From assembly GCA_036971475.1 (NCBI GenBank), contig JBAIZL010000001.1:141800692-141864691 (forward strand): 64,000 nt of DNA, in the 5' to 3' direction. This document shows positions 22,480 to 35,310 of the stretch, piece after piece. Positions within the stretch are counted from its first letter, which is position 1. Each line of letters opens with the position of its first letter. The notes beneath the pieces were generated by a model. The model saw only the letters and a program-made list of their open reading frames with translations, was not told the origin of the DNA and did not search any database. Both the position numbers and the translations under genes were made by a program. Source of the stretch: Prosapia bicincta. Taxonomy: Eukaryota; Arthropoda; Insecta; Hemiptera; Cercopidae.

Positions 22480-25400
22480 TTTGGTTACTGGTCCGCCAGT
22501 CATTTACACCCTTGGTCAGGAAGTGTCTGTGGTGCAAAGGTCAAATGTCAATCTAGTCAAACTAAGTTGGAAATCAGGATACCCAGAGTATTGAAGATGA
22601 TTGAATGTAGCCCATGGGTGTACCTAATACTGTAGTTCTATAATACTCTAATTAACTCGAAACAAATTCATCCTGATTCAAAATATCAAACTTGGTTGTT
22701 GGAAACAGGCCAAGTCAGGATTCACTAACAAACCTACTGCAAAAGATAATATTACGAAGATGATGGTGGTAATGATACCTAAAGTCTCATCACCAAACAT
22801 TTTTGTTTTTACAGGTGCAGAAGAAGATAGGATTTGCTGAAAGTATATCCTTTCTTGGTAAACAAGGTGATTACTGGTTGAGCAGGAGGTCCTGTCTCTT
22901 CTATTAGAAAATTTTCAATGTAACCCTGCTTTTATCAGCTCAACAGGGTTACAGCAATCTCATTCACACATAAAGATAAACTTTTTTTGAAGAGGTCAAG
23001 GCTTCCCACAGATCCTTATATTTCTCAAAAAGGGTCATCAAATGCAGGGTTCTTTAGGTGAAATCAGGTTCAAGCCTACATCTCAATCAGTTACAATACA
23101 GCGCCGATGATAAAAATGGAACAGGGTCAGATGATTCCAATACCATTGTTTATTCTTAAATTTGAAAACTGTTAAATACCTAAATTTCAGTTATAAAACC
23201 TGAATATTCCTTGTTCATCTGAATGACCAAAAGCTCTATTAAGATAATACATGATTAACCCAACGTGATATTTCAAATATGTGTTTGACACATTAGTTTT
23301 TCCTGTTTGAAGCATGATGTGTGCATTCAATATGATGTTAAAGGCCATATTGAAAAGGATTGCAATAGTGCTTTAATGCTTGCCTAAAGTGATTGATTAA
23401 AAAGAGATTGTGATCATCATGGATGGTTATTTAAAGTCTTAAATTAAGGAAGGAGATGCTATCTTGAGCATCAAGGTAAAGACCAGAATATCATATTCCA
23501 AACCAAAAATGATCCTAAATCTGCACAAGCTAAGGTTGATGGAAATTTATATGTTGCTGATCTGGAAACTACTAAGTTGTCATGTGGAAGCTGTGTAAAC
23601 CTGACAAAAAGGATTAACGTTTCAATGGGCCAAGTTACTCGACTCTTAACTTTTACCACAATTGGACGCTTTTAAATTTCAGTCAATCTGGTAACACAAC
23701 CTATAATTTGCCTGTTTTTCCTGACACTTCCACTAGAAGGCTTTGTTCAAGAAATAAGTCTTTAAGAGAGACCTCTAACATTATGAAAAAGAAATCACCT
23801 TGTATTAATAATCCTGTAAGAACTAACAAGACCAAGACAAGAACTAATAAACAAGGTGTTAAAAATCATAAATTGAAAATTACTTAACAAAATTGACACT
23901 GTCACCATCTAGTGCCAAAATGCAATTCCTAGAAGAGAGCTTGATAATAGCTTCCCTAATTAAAAATAGTTCTTTGATTCTGTCACTGAACAAGTGGCCA
24001 TGGAATTTGAGGATTAAAGGCCTGACATGTCCTCCAGCACTTTAGGCGAAATCAACATTATTTGAAGTCTGATAATCTCCTTCTGAATTAAAGGCTAATG
24101 CCATCAATTAAAAAAACCAATGGAATGTTAATTGTATTAGAAACCACTTAGAGATCTAAAAGTAATCATATGGAATGTGATTCCAATGTCCATATGTTCA
24201 TGACACATCTCAATGAATATCTAAATTTTCAAGTAAGGAAGTATTTATTTCTTAGATCCAACTTTGTTACAGAAGACTGAGAGAAATGTTCCATAGCCAT
24301 TCTAGCCTGTTACTCTATTAATGGAGTTTCTCTGAAGTTAACAGTTATAGTTTCCCTTACAAGTAGTAGCCATTGAAATAGCTGTCCCATATAGCCTCAC
24401 CACTTGTTTATATTCTTTCCTCTCAATGACAACTTGAACATAATGTTGTAATAGACCTAATAAACACATTGCCTTTACATAATTTTTATATAACATGTCT
24501 TTCAGCATATGTTTTGGAGGCATGATGTGTAATTAACATGAACTAGAAAATGGAGTTCCTTAGGGTAGCGTGTTAAGTGTGTTTCTCTATGCCATTGTCA
24601 TTGACAGTGATACAGCTAATATACTGTCTCCAGTTCACAGTAGTAGGTCTCTTCAAATAGTAACAAACTGGTCAAGGGAATGGTAAAAAAAGTATAGGTT
24701 TTAATAGCCACTTGAAGCAACTGTGCCATAGTTTTTAATTTAAACAACTAAAGCCTCTTAACTACAAATAAATTTTTGTAATTAAAAATTCTTATGTATA
24801 TTTTAATTGCAAAACAATCATATGGATTTAATTGCTTGGAAATAGAAATATACATATGAATTTAAGGAAGAAAGTTTATTTTTCGTTAAGAGTTTTCATT
24901 TATTTAAATTACCAAGAGTCTATCCTTTAATTGTTGGAGTTCAGATTCAAACCGTTGATAGTGTTAGATTGTTAGATCTTTTATTCCTTAAAAATCTTTC
25001 ATGAATCTCTCGTTTACATGATTTGAAGACTCAATGCAGCAAGACATTGGATATGTTAATAGTCCTTAGGGATACTAATTGAGGAGTAGTCAGAGCTTGA
25101 AGGTTTTTTTTCTATCATTATATTGTATATACGTTACATTGTTTACCATATTATTTTGCAAAACATATAGTTTTGAAAACTCTTGATGTAGTGCATCACT
25201 CTTCTTTTAGACTTGCTACTGGTGCTTTTAGATCAAACCCAGTTTCTAACCTTCTTGCTGAGGTTGAGGAACCTGCTATTTCACAGCAGTGTTAGAATGA
25301 TCAATATACTATCTTTCTAGAAGGTCAATAAAAATGCCACATTTATTCTTGCCCAGATAAATACGCAAAACGTCTCACGTTGTTCCCCACCAGATGCCTA

Positions 25401-25710
25401 TAGAAATTTATAGAACTTGACAAGACAGTGATATTATTTTAACAGACATTGGTTTGAAACTAGATATTGGTGTTGGATTTTATGTGTCAGGGCACACCAA
25501 AAAGTACAAATTTCCCTCTTGCAATGTTTTTATAGTGTAACTTTTTGCTATTTCTACAGCCCACGCTCTACTCCGCAATACTCTCACCATTTTTCTGAAA
25601 GTGTAAAGTCAACTCCTGACAGTGATTGTCAGTGTGTTCTTCTACTCGTTATTTATTCACTATTTTTGATTAATTTCTTCCACGTTCTTTATCCGATTTT
25701 ATCTTTTTAA
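22480..25710 (+). pseudogene. Eroded jockey-like LINE (ORF1?, endonuclease, RT and tail remnants)
   Basis: Plus-strand remnants occur in the right order for a non-LTR retrotransposon. QWNVNCIRNHLEI at 24118-24156 resembles the start of an AP-endonuclease domain. NGVP-stop-GSVLSVFLYAIVIDS from 24549 is RT motif around the conserved NGVPQGSVLS. LATGAFRSNPVSNLLAEVEE from about 25212 fits the post-RT region. The stretch before 24100 (for example RINVSMGQVTRLL near 23615) could be ORF1. A protein-like tail follows to about 25710. Stops and frameshifts are frequent, so it is old and dead. Boundaries are approximate. Confidence 0.65.
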
Positions 25711-26792
25711 TCCTTCATCTAATAAGTGTTGTAAATTATCTCAAACCAAACGTTATTAATTTTATAACCTTTACTTAGTTATTAACCTCACATTGTCATT
25801 ACTTTATTAATGAGCGTTTTTTGATTATTACATGGTAAACTAGCTAGTGAAACTTTTGTTATTCTTTTAATCATTATTTAAACCTAAGCAATTAATAGTG
25901 AACAGTTATAGTGGTGTGCACACCCTATGTCATCATCTACATCTTTAAAGAACATTTTATTGTAAGTAAGTATTTTAGCCATTTTTAGCAACTCACAGAT
26001 TTGTCATTTTTAAATTTATTTCTATAGTCCTCCAGAAATTTATTGTTATTATTTATTATATTCTGTCTTGCATCAAACTTAAGGGCTGCACACCACAAAA
26101 TTGATTTAGTTTGCTGAGATATTGTCTATTTTTTGTTGATTACAAATAGTTCTAGATTTTAGTTGATATATATGTAAGTGTGATCTGTTCATATTATACG
26201 GTTAGCAAAAAATGAGTCAGTGTCATTTTTAACTGAATGTTTTTGTTGAAAGCTATAACTTGTTTCCAATATAAAACTAGTCTTTATATTGGAATTTGTT
26301 TTAGTCTTTACACATTATAAAAAAAAGCTCATCGGAACATACTAGAGCCATTTGAGATATAAAACAGAACATAAATCTATAACATATTAAAAGAAATTAC
26401 TTTTAGTACAAATCATATACATTCTTTCTTTGACCACAATATTGATTGGCTACATTTTAAAACAGGTGCCACCAAGCTCATCAGTTCATCATTTTGCCTA
26501 CCCTATACTGTGATGATAATACTCTAATGGAGTAAAATGCTTAACCTAACATCTCCAAGGAGTACGAAGTAAATATCCATCACTTCAAAAAACATCTGCC
26601 TATAGCCAAAGGTTGAATATGTTGTATTAGCATTTGGTTTCAGCTGGAGACAATTGTGTCATGATTAAAGTGTAAAAAGCATGGTTTACTGGAAATCAGA
26701 CTTTTAGGCTAGTTGTATTTCAGTGTTTCAGAGTTTAGTTCTATGTGGTTTGTATAGTAAAATACATACAAGTAACTTGATTTTCTTACAAA
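25711..26792. other. ODAD2 intron sequence
   Basis: AT-rich, no recognisable elements or exons. Confidence 0.5.
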
Positions 26793-28184
26793 ATGGAAAA
26801 TAGAACAATTAAAACTAAGTTTCAAAAGAAAACATCATAGTCACATACGCGAAATTTTTTCAAATGGTAACAATTTTATGATTAATGAATCAAACTATTT
26901 TTCTGAACATAAAACATTTTCAATGCTGTTACAAAAATGTGATAAATGCACGTCTCAAGCGCGTGGTTTATCTGTAAGCACAGTTATAAACATTAGGAAA
27001 GAAAAAAAAGTACTGCCCTCATCAGAAGGTGAATGTTTTTTTCAAACACTAACGAAAAAAAGAAGGAATTTTACAATCACAGACAAAAATGATTTCAATG
27101 GGTCGGTAATTAGAAGGACAGAAAAGGAACTGTTACAAGACAAAAAAAGGAATTGCTAAAATTGAAGAAAATTTTATTGAATTTACAGAACTCAATAAAA
27201 TTTAAAGGAATCACTTGAAGTCTAAAAAAAATACATGCAAAACAATAAAAAATGACAGGAAAGTTATTGTTGAAAAACCTGATATTAGAGAAAAGAGAAC
27301 ATTCTATCTGAGGTAGATTAAAAGATACCGGCAAGAGAAGAGAGTAATTGTTTACCTTGAATCGTACATCCTTTCCTCTCATGTAGTAGGTAAAACATAG
27401 ACTGACCGCTCTCAGGAAGGACTCAGAAATCCAATGTCTAAAGGATAAAGATTAATATTAGTCCACACTGGCTACGCAAACCGGTTCATTCCAAACACGT
27501 TTTTGATGTGGAAAGCAGGAACTTCAACTGGCAATTATCACGATCAGATGAATTCCACGAATTTTCTTAAATGGCTAAAGAACAGTTGCTACCGATCCTC
27601 CACTAAATTCTGTAGAATCTTCTACTAAATTCTGTCGAATTCTGATAGTTTTCGATAATGCACCGTACCATACTGTTGAATTGAACAAGGCACCTGTCTC
27701 TTCTTCAAAAAAATGTGAAATGACTATTGAGTCACATTTAGCCATTGGAATAAATGAAAGAAAAATTCAGTTTACTAATGATATACTGAAACTCAACTCT
27801 ACCGGCTTATTTAACTTAATAAACCGTCTTATAAATTTTATCAATTTGATGAATTGTTGAAAAATAGTGGACTCGTCAGTGTTAGATTATCACCCTACCA
27901 CCCTGAATTGAAATCCATAGAATAAATAAAGGCTCAAGTTAAAAGCTATGTAGCATGGAGAAATGTTGCTTTTAAAATGGTAGATGGTAGATGGTACAAA
28001 AGAAGCAGTCTCAGATATCGCTGGAAACGCCTGAAGTTCTGTTTGCGAAAAAGATAAACAAATCGAAAATGAGTATATTGAATGGAAACACATCGTGGAT
28101 GAAGTAATGGATCATTTTATCATCAACGTCGATGAAGATAATGACGATGAGGAAACTAGTGACTACAGTGAAAGTGTACAGTAG
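26793..28184 (+). pseudogene. Decayed IS630/Tc1-like DDE transposase
   Basis: ATG at 26793 begins MENRTIKTKFQKK. An early stretch contains CTSQARGLSVSTVINIRKEK (helix-turn-helix-like). Later pieces in shifting frames give RLILVHTGYA, YHDQMNSTNFLKWLKEQLLP, IVFDNAPYHTVEL (catalytic DNAPYH) and YHPTTLN (the third acidic box, YHP-LNPIE type). An acidic C-terminus ends at TAG 28182-28184. This order belongs to the insect IS630-like branch of the Tc1/mariner superfamily. At least several frameshifts and stops make it non-functional. No terminal repeats were identified. Confidence 0.75.
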
Positions 28185-30049
28185 AAGGGCTAATTTGAGA
28201 TTTCGGAAATTGTTTTGAAGTGTTCATGAAAACAAGTGGAAGCCTGAGACCTATACAAGAATTAGGTAAGCCATATTATCTGTTACTTCTAACTCAAATG
28301 CATGTTATAAAACGGGTAATTTTTTTTTTTTTTTAATACCTACTGAGGTTAACAAAGAAAAATTTTATCATTGTTTTGGAGAGTGTGAGCTAATAGAAAG
28401 CATTTAATAAAAATGATAATAACAGTTTGATGCAGAGATGATCTTTAAACGTGTTTCTCTGCTTCTGCAAAGAAAGAGACGAAATATGTATTGTACTATG
28501 TATTCAGTTAGGCTAGTAGTCAGATGCTAGAGCAGAACAAGAGACACCGTTAAACCTCATGGACTGTGCAGTTCAAATTGAAAGGAAGCACTTACCAATT
28601 GAAACCTGTATGTTTTAATTGAAACAGGCTTTTATCATGTAAAATTTTAAAATGAACAATATAACAAACACTTGAACAACACACTTTATAAACTTAAACC
28701 TTAATAGAGGCCTTAAACTCTTCCTTGTTGGAGTAGAGTTTAAAAAAAAAGAATCTCGCCTCTGTCTGTAAAAAGGCCAGATATGCGGTCGTTTCATGAT
28801 CGTTCTTACAGAAATCATATGTATAGAACAGAATACCAAAGCGTATTCACTCATTTTCACTCTGCGCACTGCTACCTTGCTCCATAGAAGACAGCAATGA
28901 CAAAATGTTCCCTTTGTTTTCTTTAAATCGCTGATGAATTTTTAATCTTGATATCTTTTAGCAGGTACCTTGGCATCAAGTTGTTTTAGAATGTCGCACT
29001 TATTTGACAACGAAAGTGTTTTGTGTTTTCTTTTAAGAGAAGAAGACGCCATTATAAAAATTAAAGTTTTACACACTGCGATGACAAAACAATTCTACCG
29101 ACTGCTTGCCGTAAATGTTAAAGCTGAATTGCTGTAGGCTGACTAATCAAAAGGAATCGATATACTGAGGCCATTGCAAAGTAAACAAAACAATGCAACC
29201 TTTCTTCTTTGAACCACTCTTATAACCATTTCTTTCTCGTTTCCATATTTTTGAAAATCATTTAGAATTAGTGGGAGTTTCAGATACCGGAATTCAAATA
29301 CTGAGATTTGACTGTACTTAAATAATAACGCAAACATTTATTTTGAAAAGTTAATCATTAAGTTCGAAGCTTTGACATGGAATAAGGAGAACAAAAGGTA
29401 AATAAAATTAGTTAACAAAGTTAGAAATGTAAAGGTAAACAAAGTTAATCAAAGTTATTTCTTGAGTAAAAAGGTGAAAGGGAATTAGATTTGATAATGA
29501 TAGAAGGAAAAATATTGATTGGTAAATAAATTTGACAAAGGTAAAGAGATGAATAAGGAAAAGGAAAAAATACAACAAAAGGAAAATCAATAAAATTATA
29601 AAAAATGTAAAATAGATCACTAATTTGTAAAAATTTAAAGTGAAATATACTTATTAAGGTGGTGATTTACTGCCACAAGGGTAAACGTAAGCGATATAAA
29701 AAACATTGAAAGCATATACAATATCTACAAAAGAGTTTTTTATATCTTCTGAAAGTAAATTTTGTTTTACTGGGTGTAAATTTGTCCACTCAGGTTAACA
29801 AGAACAATTTAAGAGACTTAAAATACAGGAAATGCAATTTAATGGTTATGCAGGTATTTGGTTAACTTTTAGAAGAATGGGATTCAGTGATGAGTAGTGT
29901 GTAAAAAGTTTATTACTACTTGATCAGAGTAACTTCAAACTAAAAACAAATGTACAGTAATATCTTTGTAACTTTAACACTTGAAATTTAAGAAAATGTA
30001 AAATTAATTGAATTAGAAAACTGGTATATTTTAAATAATGATTGCTTAC
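28185..30049. other. ODAD2 intron sequence with A/G-rich stretch
   Basis: A purine-rich stretch at about 29360-29640 with loosely repeated AAAGTTA and AAGGTAAA words is the only visible structure. No coding exon is seen. Confidence 0.5.
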
Positions 30050-30238
30050 TATGTTCACCAAATTAACCAGTAAAGGAATCACTCCCAGATCTGTAACAAC
30101 AGCCAGATTTTCTCTGTCAAGCGCCACTTTAGACAAAGCTGCACAGATGCATCCAATAACTGTGGTATCACTCGATTGAAGTAGTTTTAGTATCAATTCA
30201 ATACCTCCAACAAAACTCCGCACCATCTCTCCAGATTC
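30050..30238 (-). CDS. ODAD2: ODAD2/ARMC4, internal coding exon (63 codons)
   Basis: Acceptor AG at 30239-30240, donor GTAAGC at 30049-30044, phase 0 at both ends. The 63 codons read ESGEMVRSFVGGIELILKLL, then AALSKVALDRENLAVVTD and GVIPLLVNLVNI. The EMVRSFVGG and ENLAVVTD-GV-PLL blocks are hallmarks of ARMC4 and fix its place between the WALVPCLQNAT exon and the AIANCCKWG exon. It supplies one complete armadillo repeat and part of the next. Confidence 0.96.
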
Positions 30239-30599
30239 CTTAGGTTGGAAGAAATATTTCTATTTTTTATATTGTTCAAAAAAGGAAAAACACTTTAAAA
30301 ACCACTACACTCCACACAAATATATAAAACATAAAATAATTTTTATAATAATAATTTTTTTTTTGTCTAACTAATGTAAGCATTGAAATTTATATTATAT
30401 TTAAATCTATAACTAGTAAAAACATTACTATTATTATTATTACATTTTATAACATAGTTAGAGTTAAGACTACAGAAAAGTAAGACATTATGGCCGCTCT
30501 ACAAAGTATTTGTTTGAATCAGTTCAAATGAATACACAGATTATTCTGAGTTCTGATTAGGGATTAAAGTGATTTTTGATTAATAGTCTTCTTCGTTCA

Positions 30600-31167
30600 A
30601 TGGGTCTCACTTGGCTTACGCCATTTGAGATCTTGCCTCCCAATACAATCCAGGTAAGTCCCTTTGTTGTTGTATTTCCTTATCTAGTCCACTGCAGGCT
30701 AGGAGATGGTCCTTGTCCATAATAGACGTTTGGCATGCACATATTGTGCACCTGTTGGATTCTAATATTTTCATTCTGCTGAGATGTCAGGCAAGACAGT
30801 TATGCCCTGTGGCCAGTCTGAAGTTATCAACAGATGTTTTTCTCAGGAGTGTTCTATTCCCCTCAAACAGCTCAAACACTTTATAGGACTTGTCCTTCAA
30901 TCTTTCCTCCATCATATTCCTAAAACCTTGTTGGTAAGGTGTTTTAATACTTGTTATTCTCGCTTGCAGTAATAGAACTTTTGATGGTTTTTGAACAATT
31001 TTAGTCCCTCTCTTTGCAAGTTCATCTGAGGCCTCATTCCCCTGTATTCCCATGTGAGACGGGATCCACTGCATTACAATATTGATTACATTGTTTTTTA
31101 CAATTTTATGATTTTTTTTTATATTCTGTACAATTGCACTACCTGTATTATCATTATTAACCATTGG
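30600..31167 (-). pseudogene. LINE RNase H and C-terminal fragment
   Basis: A minus-strand frame of 125 codons (31164-30787) contains MQWIPSHMGIQGNEASDELA, the RNase H motif of I/jockey/R1-type LINEs with catalytic Asp in ASDELA. RLATGHNCLA follows, and in the next frame LSRMKILESNRCTICACQTS and DHLLACSGLD, the C-terminal zinc-binding tail. The reverse transcriptase is absent. It lies in an ODAD2 intron in the same orientation as the gene. Confidence 0.82.
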
Positions 31168-31235
31168 TTGTAATGAAAATTTAGAGTCACCAATAAAACA
31201 ATATTAGTATAAAGCCATGGTCTTAGAATCAGCTG

Positions 31236-31850
31236 TTGAAGAGCTTCGTAAATGGCAAAATTTTAATTTAATGGCAGTCAATTCAACTTTCAATGGGTAC
31301 CTGCCCATTGCGGAGTACCTGGAAACGAAAAGGCTGACAAAATTGCGAAAATAGCTCAACCATGGGACCTACAGATGAAGGCAAACACTCCCTGCTACAT
31401 TGTAAAAGTGTAAGCAGGGAAGTTTTCCAAAAACTTTGGTGTGAAAATTGGGAAAAAGAGTCTACCGGTCGACACCTTTACCAGCTCCAACCAGAACCAC
31501 CAGTCGAGGACAAATATAGGGAAGTAGCACGATCAACAGCATCTTTTGCTGCCAGAGCAAGAACCGGCCATCTGGTGACACAGGAGTACCTATTTCGTTT
31601 TAATCTAACAGAGTCTCCGTTGTGTGCACTCTGTGGTGTGGAGAGCGAAATAATTGAACACATCCTGCTGAACTGCCCTTACCCATTACCTACAAGAGAC
31701 ATCCTCAGACCAATTGTGACAAAGTGGCAAGATATTCTAGTTAAGAAGAACCTGTGGGTCATAGCATCATATATATATCGTGGACATCGGGCCATCGGCT
31801 ATAGTTAAGCTGGACGCCTGCTCGAAGAAGTAGGAAGTAAGTAATGGCAG
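31236..31850 (+). pseudogene. Second LINE RNase H and C-terminal fragment, opposite strand
   Basis: Plus-strand QFNFQWVPAHCGVPGNEKAD at about 31272-31335 is an RNase H segment. After a frameshift, the frame 31362-31808 contains FAARARTGHLVTQEYLFRFN, ESPLCALCGVESEIIEHILL and NCPYP, a Cys/His C-terminal tail. Its sequence differs clearly from the minus-strand fragment next to it, so two different LINE families are joined head to head (5' ends together) about 70 bp apart. Neither has an RT. Confidence 0.8.
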
Positions 31851-32403
31851 TCAACCATAGAGACATGTGCAAAGAGTCATATGTAGGAATTCTTCAGAGA
31901 AGGTACTTAGAGATATGGTTAATGCCTTTTGGTATATTAAAAACAAATATATTACAAAAATCTGAATATTTCAAAAGTTTCAGAGTAAATAAAGAGTATA
32001 GTCCAAACACATAAAGAGAGACTACACCTCCATATGAATACAGAGGTTCTCCGACTGATAATCTACAGGTGGTGAGAAGATTGAAGAGGGCTAAACCATC
32101 TTTGAGCTAGTGTAGTGTGGTGTTATGATTAGGGAAGATAATGCAAATGAGCAAACTTTAGTTGTTAAATATACTTGTAGAAATTATGCAAGAGAAATTA
32201 ATAGTTGCTCTAATAAGACCACTTTTAATATAAAATATTTTTTTAATTTATAGCAAGTTTTTTTTAAAATAATAAAGTTAATTGTTATAACATTATTAAA
32301 AATAATAATGTTAATTTTTTTTTAAATAAATGCTTTTCAAGCTTTAATTAAAAACAATTCTTAATTAATTTTTTTCTGAAATTCTATAATCAACCTAACT
32401 CAC
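31851..32403. other. ODAD2 intron remainder
   Basis: AT-rich non-coding sequence leading to the donor of the next exon. Confidence 0.5.
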
Positions 32404-32703
32404 CGTTGCGTTCTGCAAACATGGCACCAGAGCCCAAGCAGCCTTTGCTTGTACATTGGTAGAAGGGTTTTTAAGAAGTGACCAAACCAATCTTACTGCA
32501 TCATGTTCTTCCATTTCACGCATGCATGTCATATCATTGGCACATTCCCCTAAGACTTGAGCGGTGTTGGCCAATAATAATGGATTTGTATGGTAATTAA
32601 GCAATGTTATAATTGGTTGTATTCCACCAGAACGGAGGATCATGGTTTGGTTATGGCTCAGTTTAGCGCACTCAGCTAATGCTCCAGCAGTGTGAATTAA
32701 AAC
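32404..32703 (-). CDS. ODAD2: ODAD2/ARMC4, internal coding exon (100 codons)
   Basis: Acceptor AG at 32704-32705, donor GTGAGT at 32403-32398, 300 bp, phase 0. The protein starts VLIHTAGALAECAKL, then RSGGIQPIITLLNYHTN, LLANTAQVLGECA and DAVRLVWSLLKNPSTNVQ, ending WALVPCLQNAT. GGIQP, DGVRLLWSLLKNP and AAWAL-PC are the most conserved ARMC4 armadillo blocks; here LVWSLLKNP matches. It is the longest exon seen and contains two armadillo repeats. Confidence 0.97.
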
Positions 32704-34348
32704 CTAAATATTGAATTATATTACATTTTAATTTTGTTCTTAAATTTATATAAATGAACTTATAAAACATATAGTTCATTTTTATTATAATACTGGTACT
32801 AAATATTCTAAATCTACAGCATTGCATGATTAACTTTTGTAAAATATTGCAAGAAACTAAATATTGTGTCAATTAGTAAAACATTGTGTCCTGCTTCCAT
32901 TCATCCATGACTGTTTAGCATAGTAGTTCAGGAATTTAGACAAACTTTTACTAGAAATTTACTCCATTGCAAGGAGTGTATTTTATAAATAGACCGTCAA
33001 TGCTGAAAATGTCACCCACACCTCTATATACATTTTTTGTATCTTCAAAGAATGAAATAATTAAACATGATAAAATGAAATGATATATATATATATATAT
33101 ATATATAAATTTTTTTTTCAATAACAATTTGTAGTACTTACAATGATTTTCAAGCATAATTGAATTACTCTCGGCAATTTGAAAATAAACTTGATAATTT
33201 TATAAAAAAAGAAATGACCTGGGTTTTGTAAATAAAAAACACACATATTTTTTCAACACATGTCTTTTAAGGTAACTGAGGCATTACTACATTGGGAAAG
33301 TCACATTTAGTGCCACCATTATTCCAATTTACAGTGTAAATATTTTTGTATCAAAGATAGAATATGTTTACTTTTTAATTCTTTATACAAGCTATTTAAA
33401 AAAAACCCTCATTCACACACTTGTAACAAATTTACATGTCTTTGTGGTAAGAGTCAAAACATTTTTGAGACAGTCAGCCTATTATGTAGGCAAGCTGAAC
33501 ATGTAATCGTACTTTCTCTTTAGTTGAAAATACCTCTTTCATGTTAAAATTTTTCTGTTTAGTTTAAACTTTATGCACCTTCTATCACCATATCTATGAA
33601 TTCAATATAAACTAAAGTGAAACCTAAAGCTACCGTTGTGTTGTGAGGTAAATTGCAAGAAAAAAATTAATGGGAAAAATATCAAGCGAAGTGGAAGAGA
33701 TATGGTAAAGAACTAACTTATATGGAGGGAAAATTTACCAATTGAACCACAGCAAGTTTAATGAAGTTTAATTTTTTATAGTTTGTATATTTTATGAACT
33801 AATTTGCTATACAATATACTTCACTAAAACTAATAAATTTGTGTATCTATTGCATGATGTTTTGTCTATAATGATACAAGATTGTTTTGTGTGTTGTATG
33901 TATTGTTTTTTATTTTATGTACGGTATTTAAAAATTCTGTCGCATTGGTTGCATTTTCTTTGTTATTTATAACTACCAAAAATACTAGTCCAGTTTGAAC
34001 AATAAAATGACACACGCATTTAAAATGATGAACAATAAAATGATCAAACAGGATTGAACAATAAAATATGCTTGTGTGAACAAAAATAGTCTGTTGAGAG
34101 TTTCACTAAGATAATAGTTATTCAAATGCTTAAAATTTATAAAAACTGTAAATTATATAACATGTCAAAATAAACAATAAAACAGCAAAATATATAATAG
34201 TAACAATAATAATAGTTACTAGTTCTGCTACTATATTTTCAGTTTTATTTTAGAAAAGTCTTAAAATGACTGGATTACAATGTATTTGCAAAATTTTACA
34301 TATTATTATGTATAAATATCTCAAATTCAAAGCTAACCTAAGACTTAC
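32704..34348. other. ODAD2 intron (1645 bp)
   Basis: Short AT-rich intron with an (AT)n run at 33083-33107. No element ends or exons are visible. Confidence 0.6.
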
Positions 34349-34576
34349 ATTTTCATCTTCTTCCTCTTTAACAAGTTGTATTAATGTTGGAATAATAACT
34401 AAGTCGTCAAATATTAAAATATTTGGCACACTCAAAGCACACTTCCATATGGCTCCAGTCACAGCTGACAACAACTCTTTATCCTTCAGTGTACTTTCAG
34501 ATTTTAGTAATTTAACCAAAGGATGCAATCCTCCATGAGTCCTGACAAGATCTCGAGATATTTCATCTTGGGAATG
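34349..34576 (-). CDS. ODAD2: ODAD2/ARMC4, internal coding exon (76 codons)
   Basis: Acceptor AG at 34577-34578, donor GTAAGT at 34348-34343, 228 bp, phase 0. It reads HSQDEISRDLVRTHGGLHPL, then SAVTGAIWKCALSVPNIL and IIPTLIQLVKEEEDEN. LVRLHGGL-PL and AVTGAIWKC are diagnostic ARMC4 blocks. The exon ends in an acidic EEEDEN where vertebrate proteins have a less acidic loop between repeats. Confidence 0.96.
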
Positions 34577-35159
34577 CTAAAATATATCACAATAATATAT
34601 TTTTTACATTCACTAATACTTAGTTTTTATTTCTTACATTAAATACTTTTGAAATACTTTATACAACTCAGGAAGAATTTTAACAATAAATTTAGGCAGT
34701 TAAATTGGCATAGCAGACAATAACCCAAGTCTCCAGATACTTTGTATCATTTTTCACCAATGGATTGAAAACATACACTTTAAATAAGTATAGGCTTAAT
34801 ACAAAATTCATAGGAAATTTGTATAATGAACTTTAGGATACCAACAAAAATATTCCAAAATAGAAGGGGAAGAAAAAACTAAAATACGATAAAAGAGCTG
34901 GATAACAACTGAAATAACAAAGAGAAAGGGCATTGAAATTTAGTAACAATTTTAAACAACAAAAACTACAGAATGCAGGTCATTGGAAAAAAATCTATTA
35001 TAATATATGAATGTAACTAAATTTGTAGAAAAGAAAGGATGATGATAAACATAGAAACTTGTACAGCATTATATATTTACAAAAACATTTTACAGTTTTC
35101 ATGATCGCAAGAGATTTATTTGTTTAAACATGTATGTTATACAATAATTTTAGTATTTG

Positions 35160-35310
35160 TTGATTCCATCTTCACGTGAGCTACTAGTTATCACTAAACA
35201 CTTTTAAATGTTTATAAACTTACCTATAGTAACACTTACTTATATTTGTTGAGGACAGCCGTTTTGGGAGATGTGTCCCATTGTCAACTCAGACCGTGTT
35301 TAGTATTAAT
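35160..35310 (-). repeat. Copy of hammerhead-bearing dispersed repeat
   Basis: On the minus strand the order is GGTCTGAGTTGACAATGGGA, CATCTCCC, GTCCTCAACAAATATAAG, TAGGTAAGTTTATAAACATT, AACTAGTAGCTCACG and GATGGAATCAACAAATAC. It matches the copies at 1961, 17600 and 43047. Unlike those at 17600 and 43081 it is not arranged as a palindrome. Confidence 0.75.
35250..35291 (-). ncRNA. Hammerhead-like motif, variant core, one key base lost
   Basis: Minus strand from 35291: stem I UGAG pairs with CUCA (35253-35250). The core is UUGACAA, then U, then stem II GGGA/UCCC around CACAUC, then AAAA where GAAA is expected, then ACGGCUGU and C. The fold matches the copy at 43168-43209. G12 is A, so cleavage is not expected. 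It is useful as comparative evidence for the stems and for the U3/A8 core. Confidence 0.55.

Noticed and set aside
31478..31663. 61-codon minus-strand frame
   Set aside because: Shadow of the LINE tail on the plus strand.
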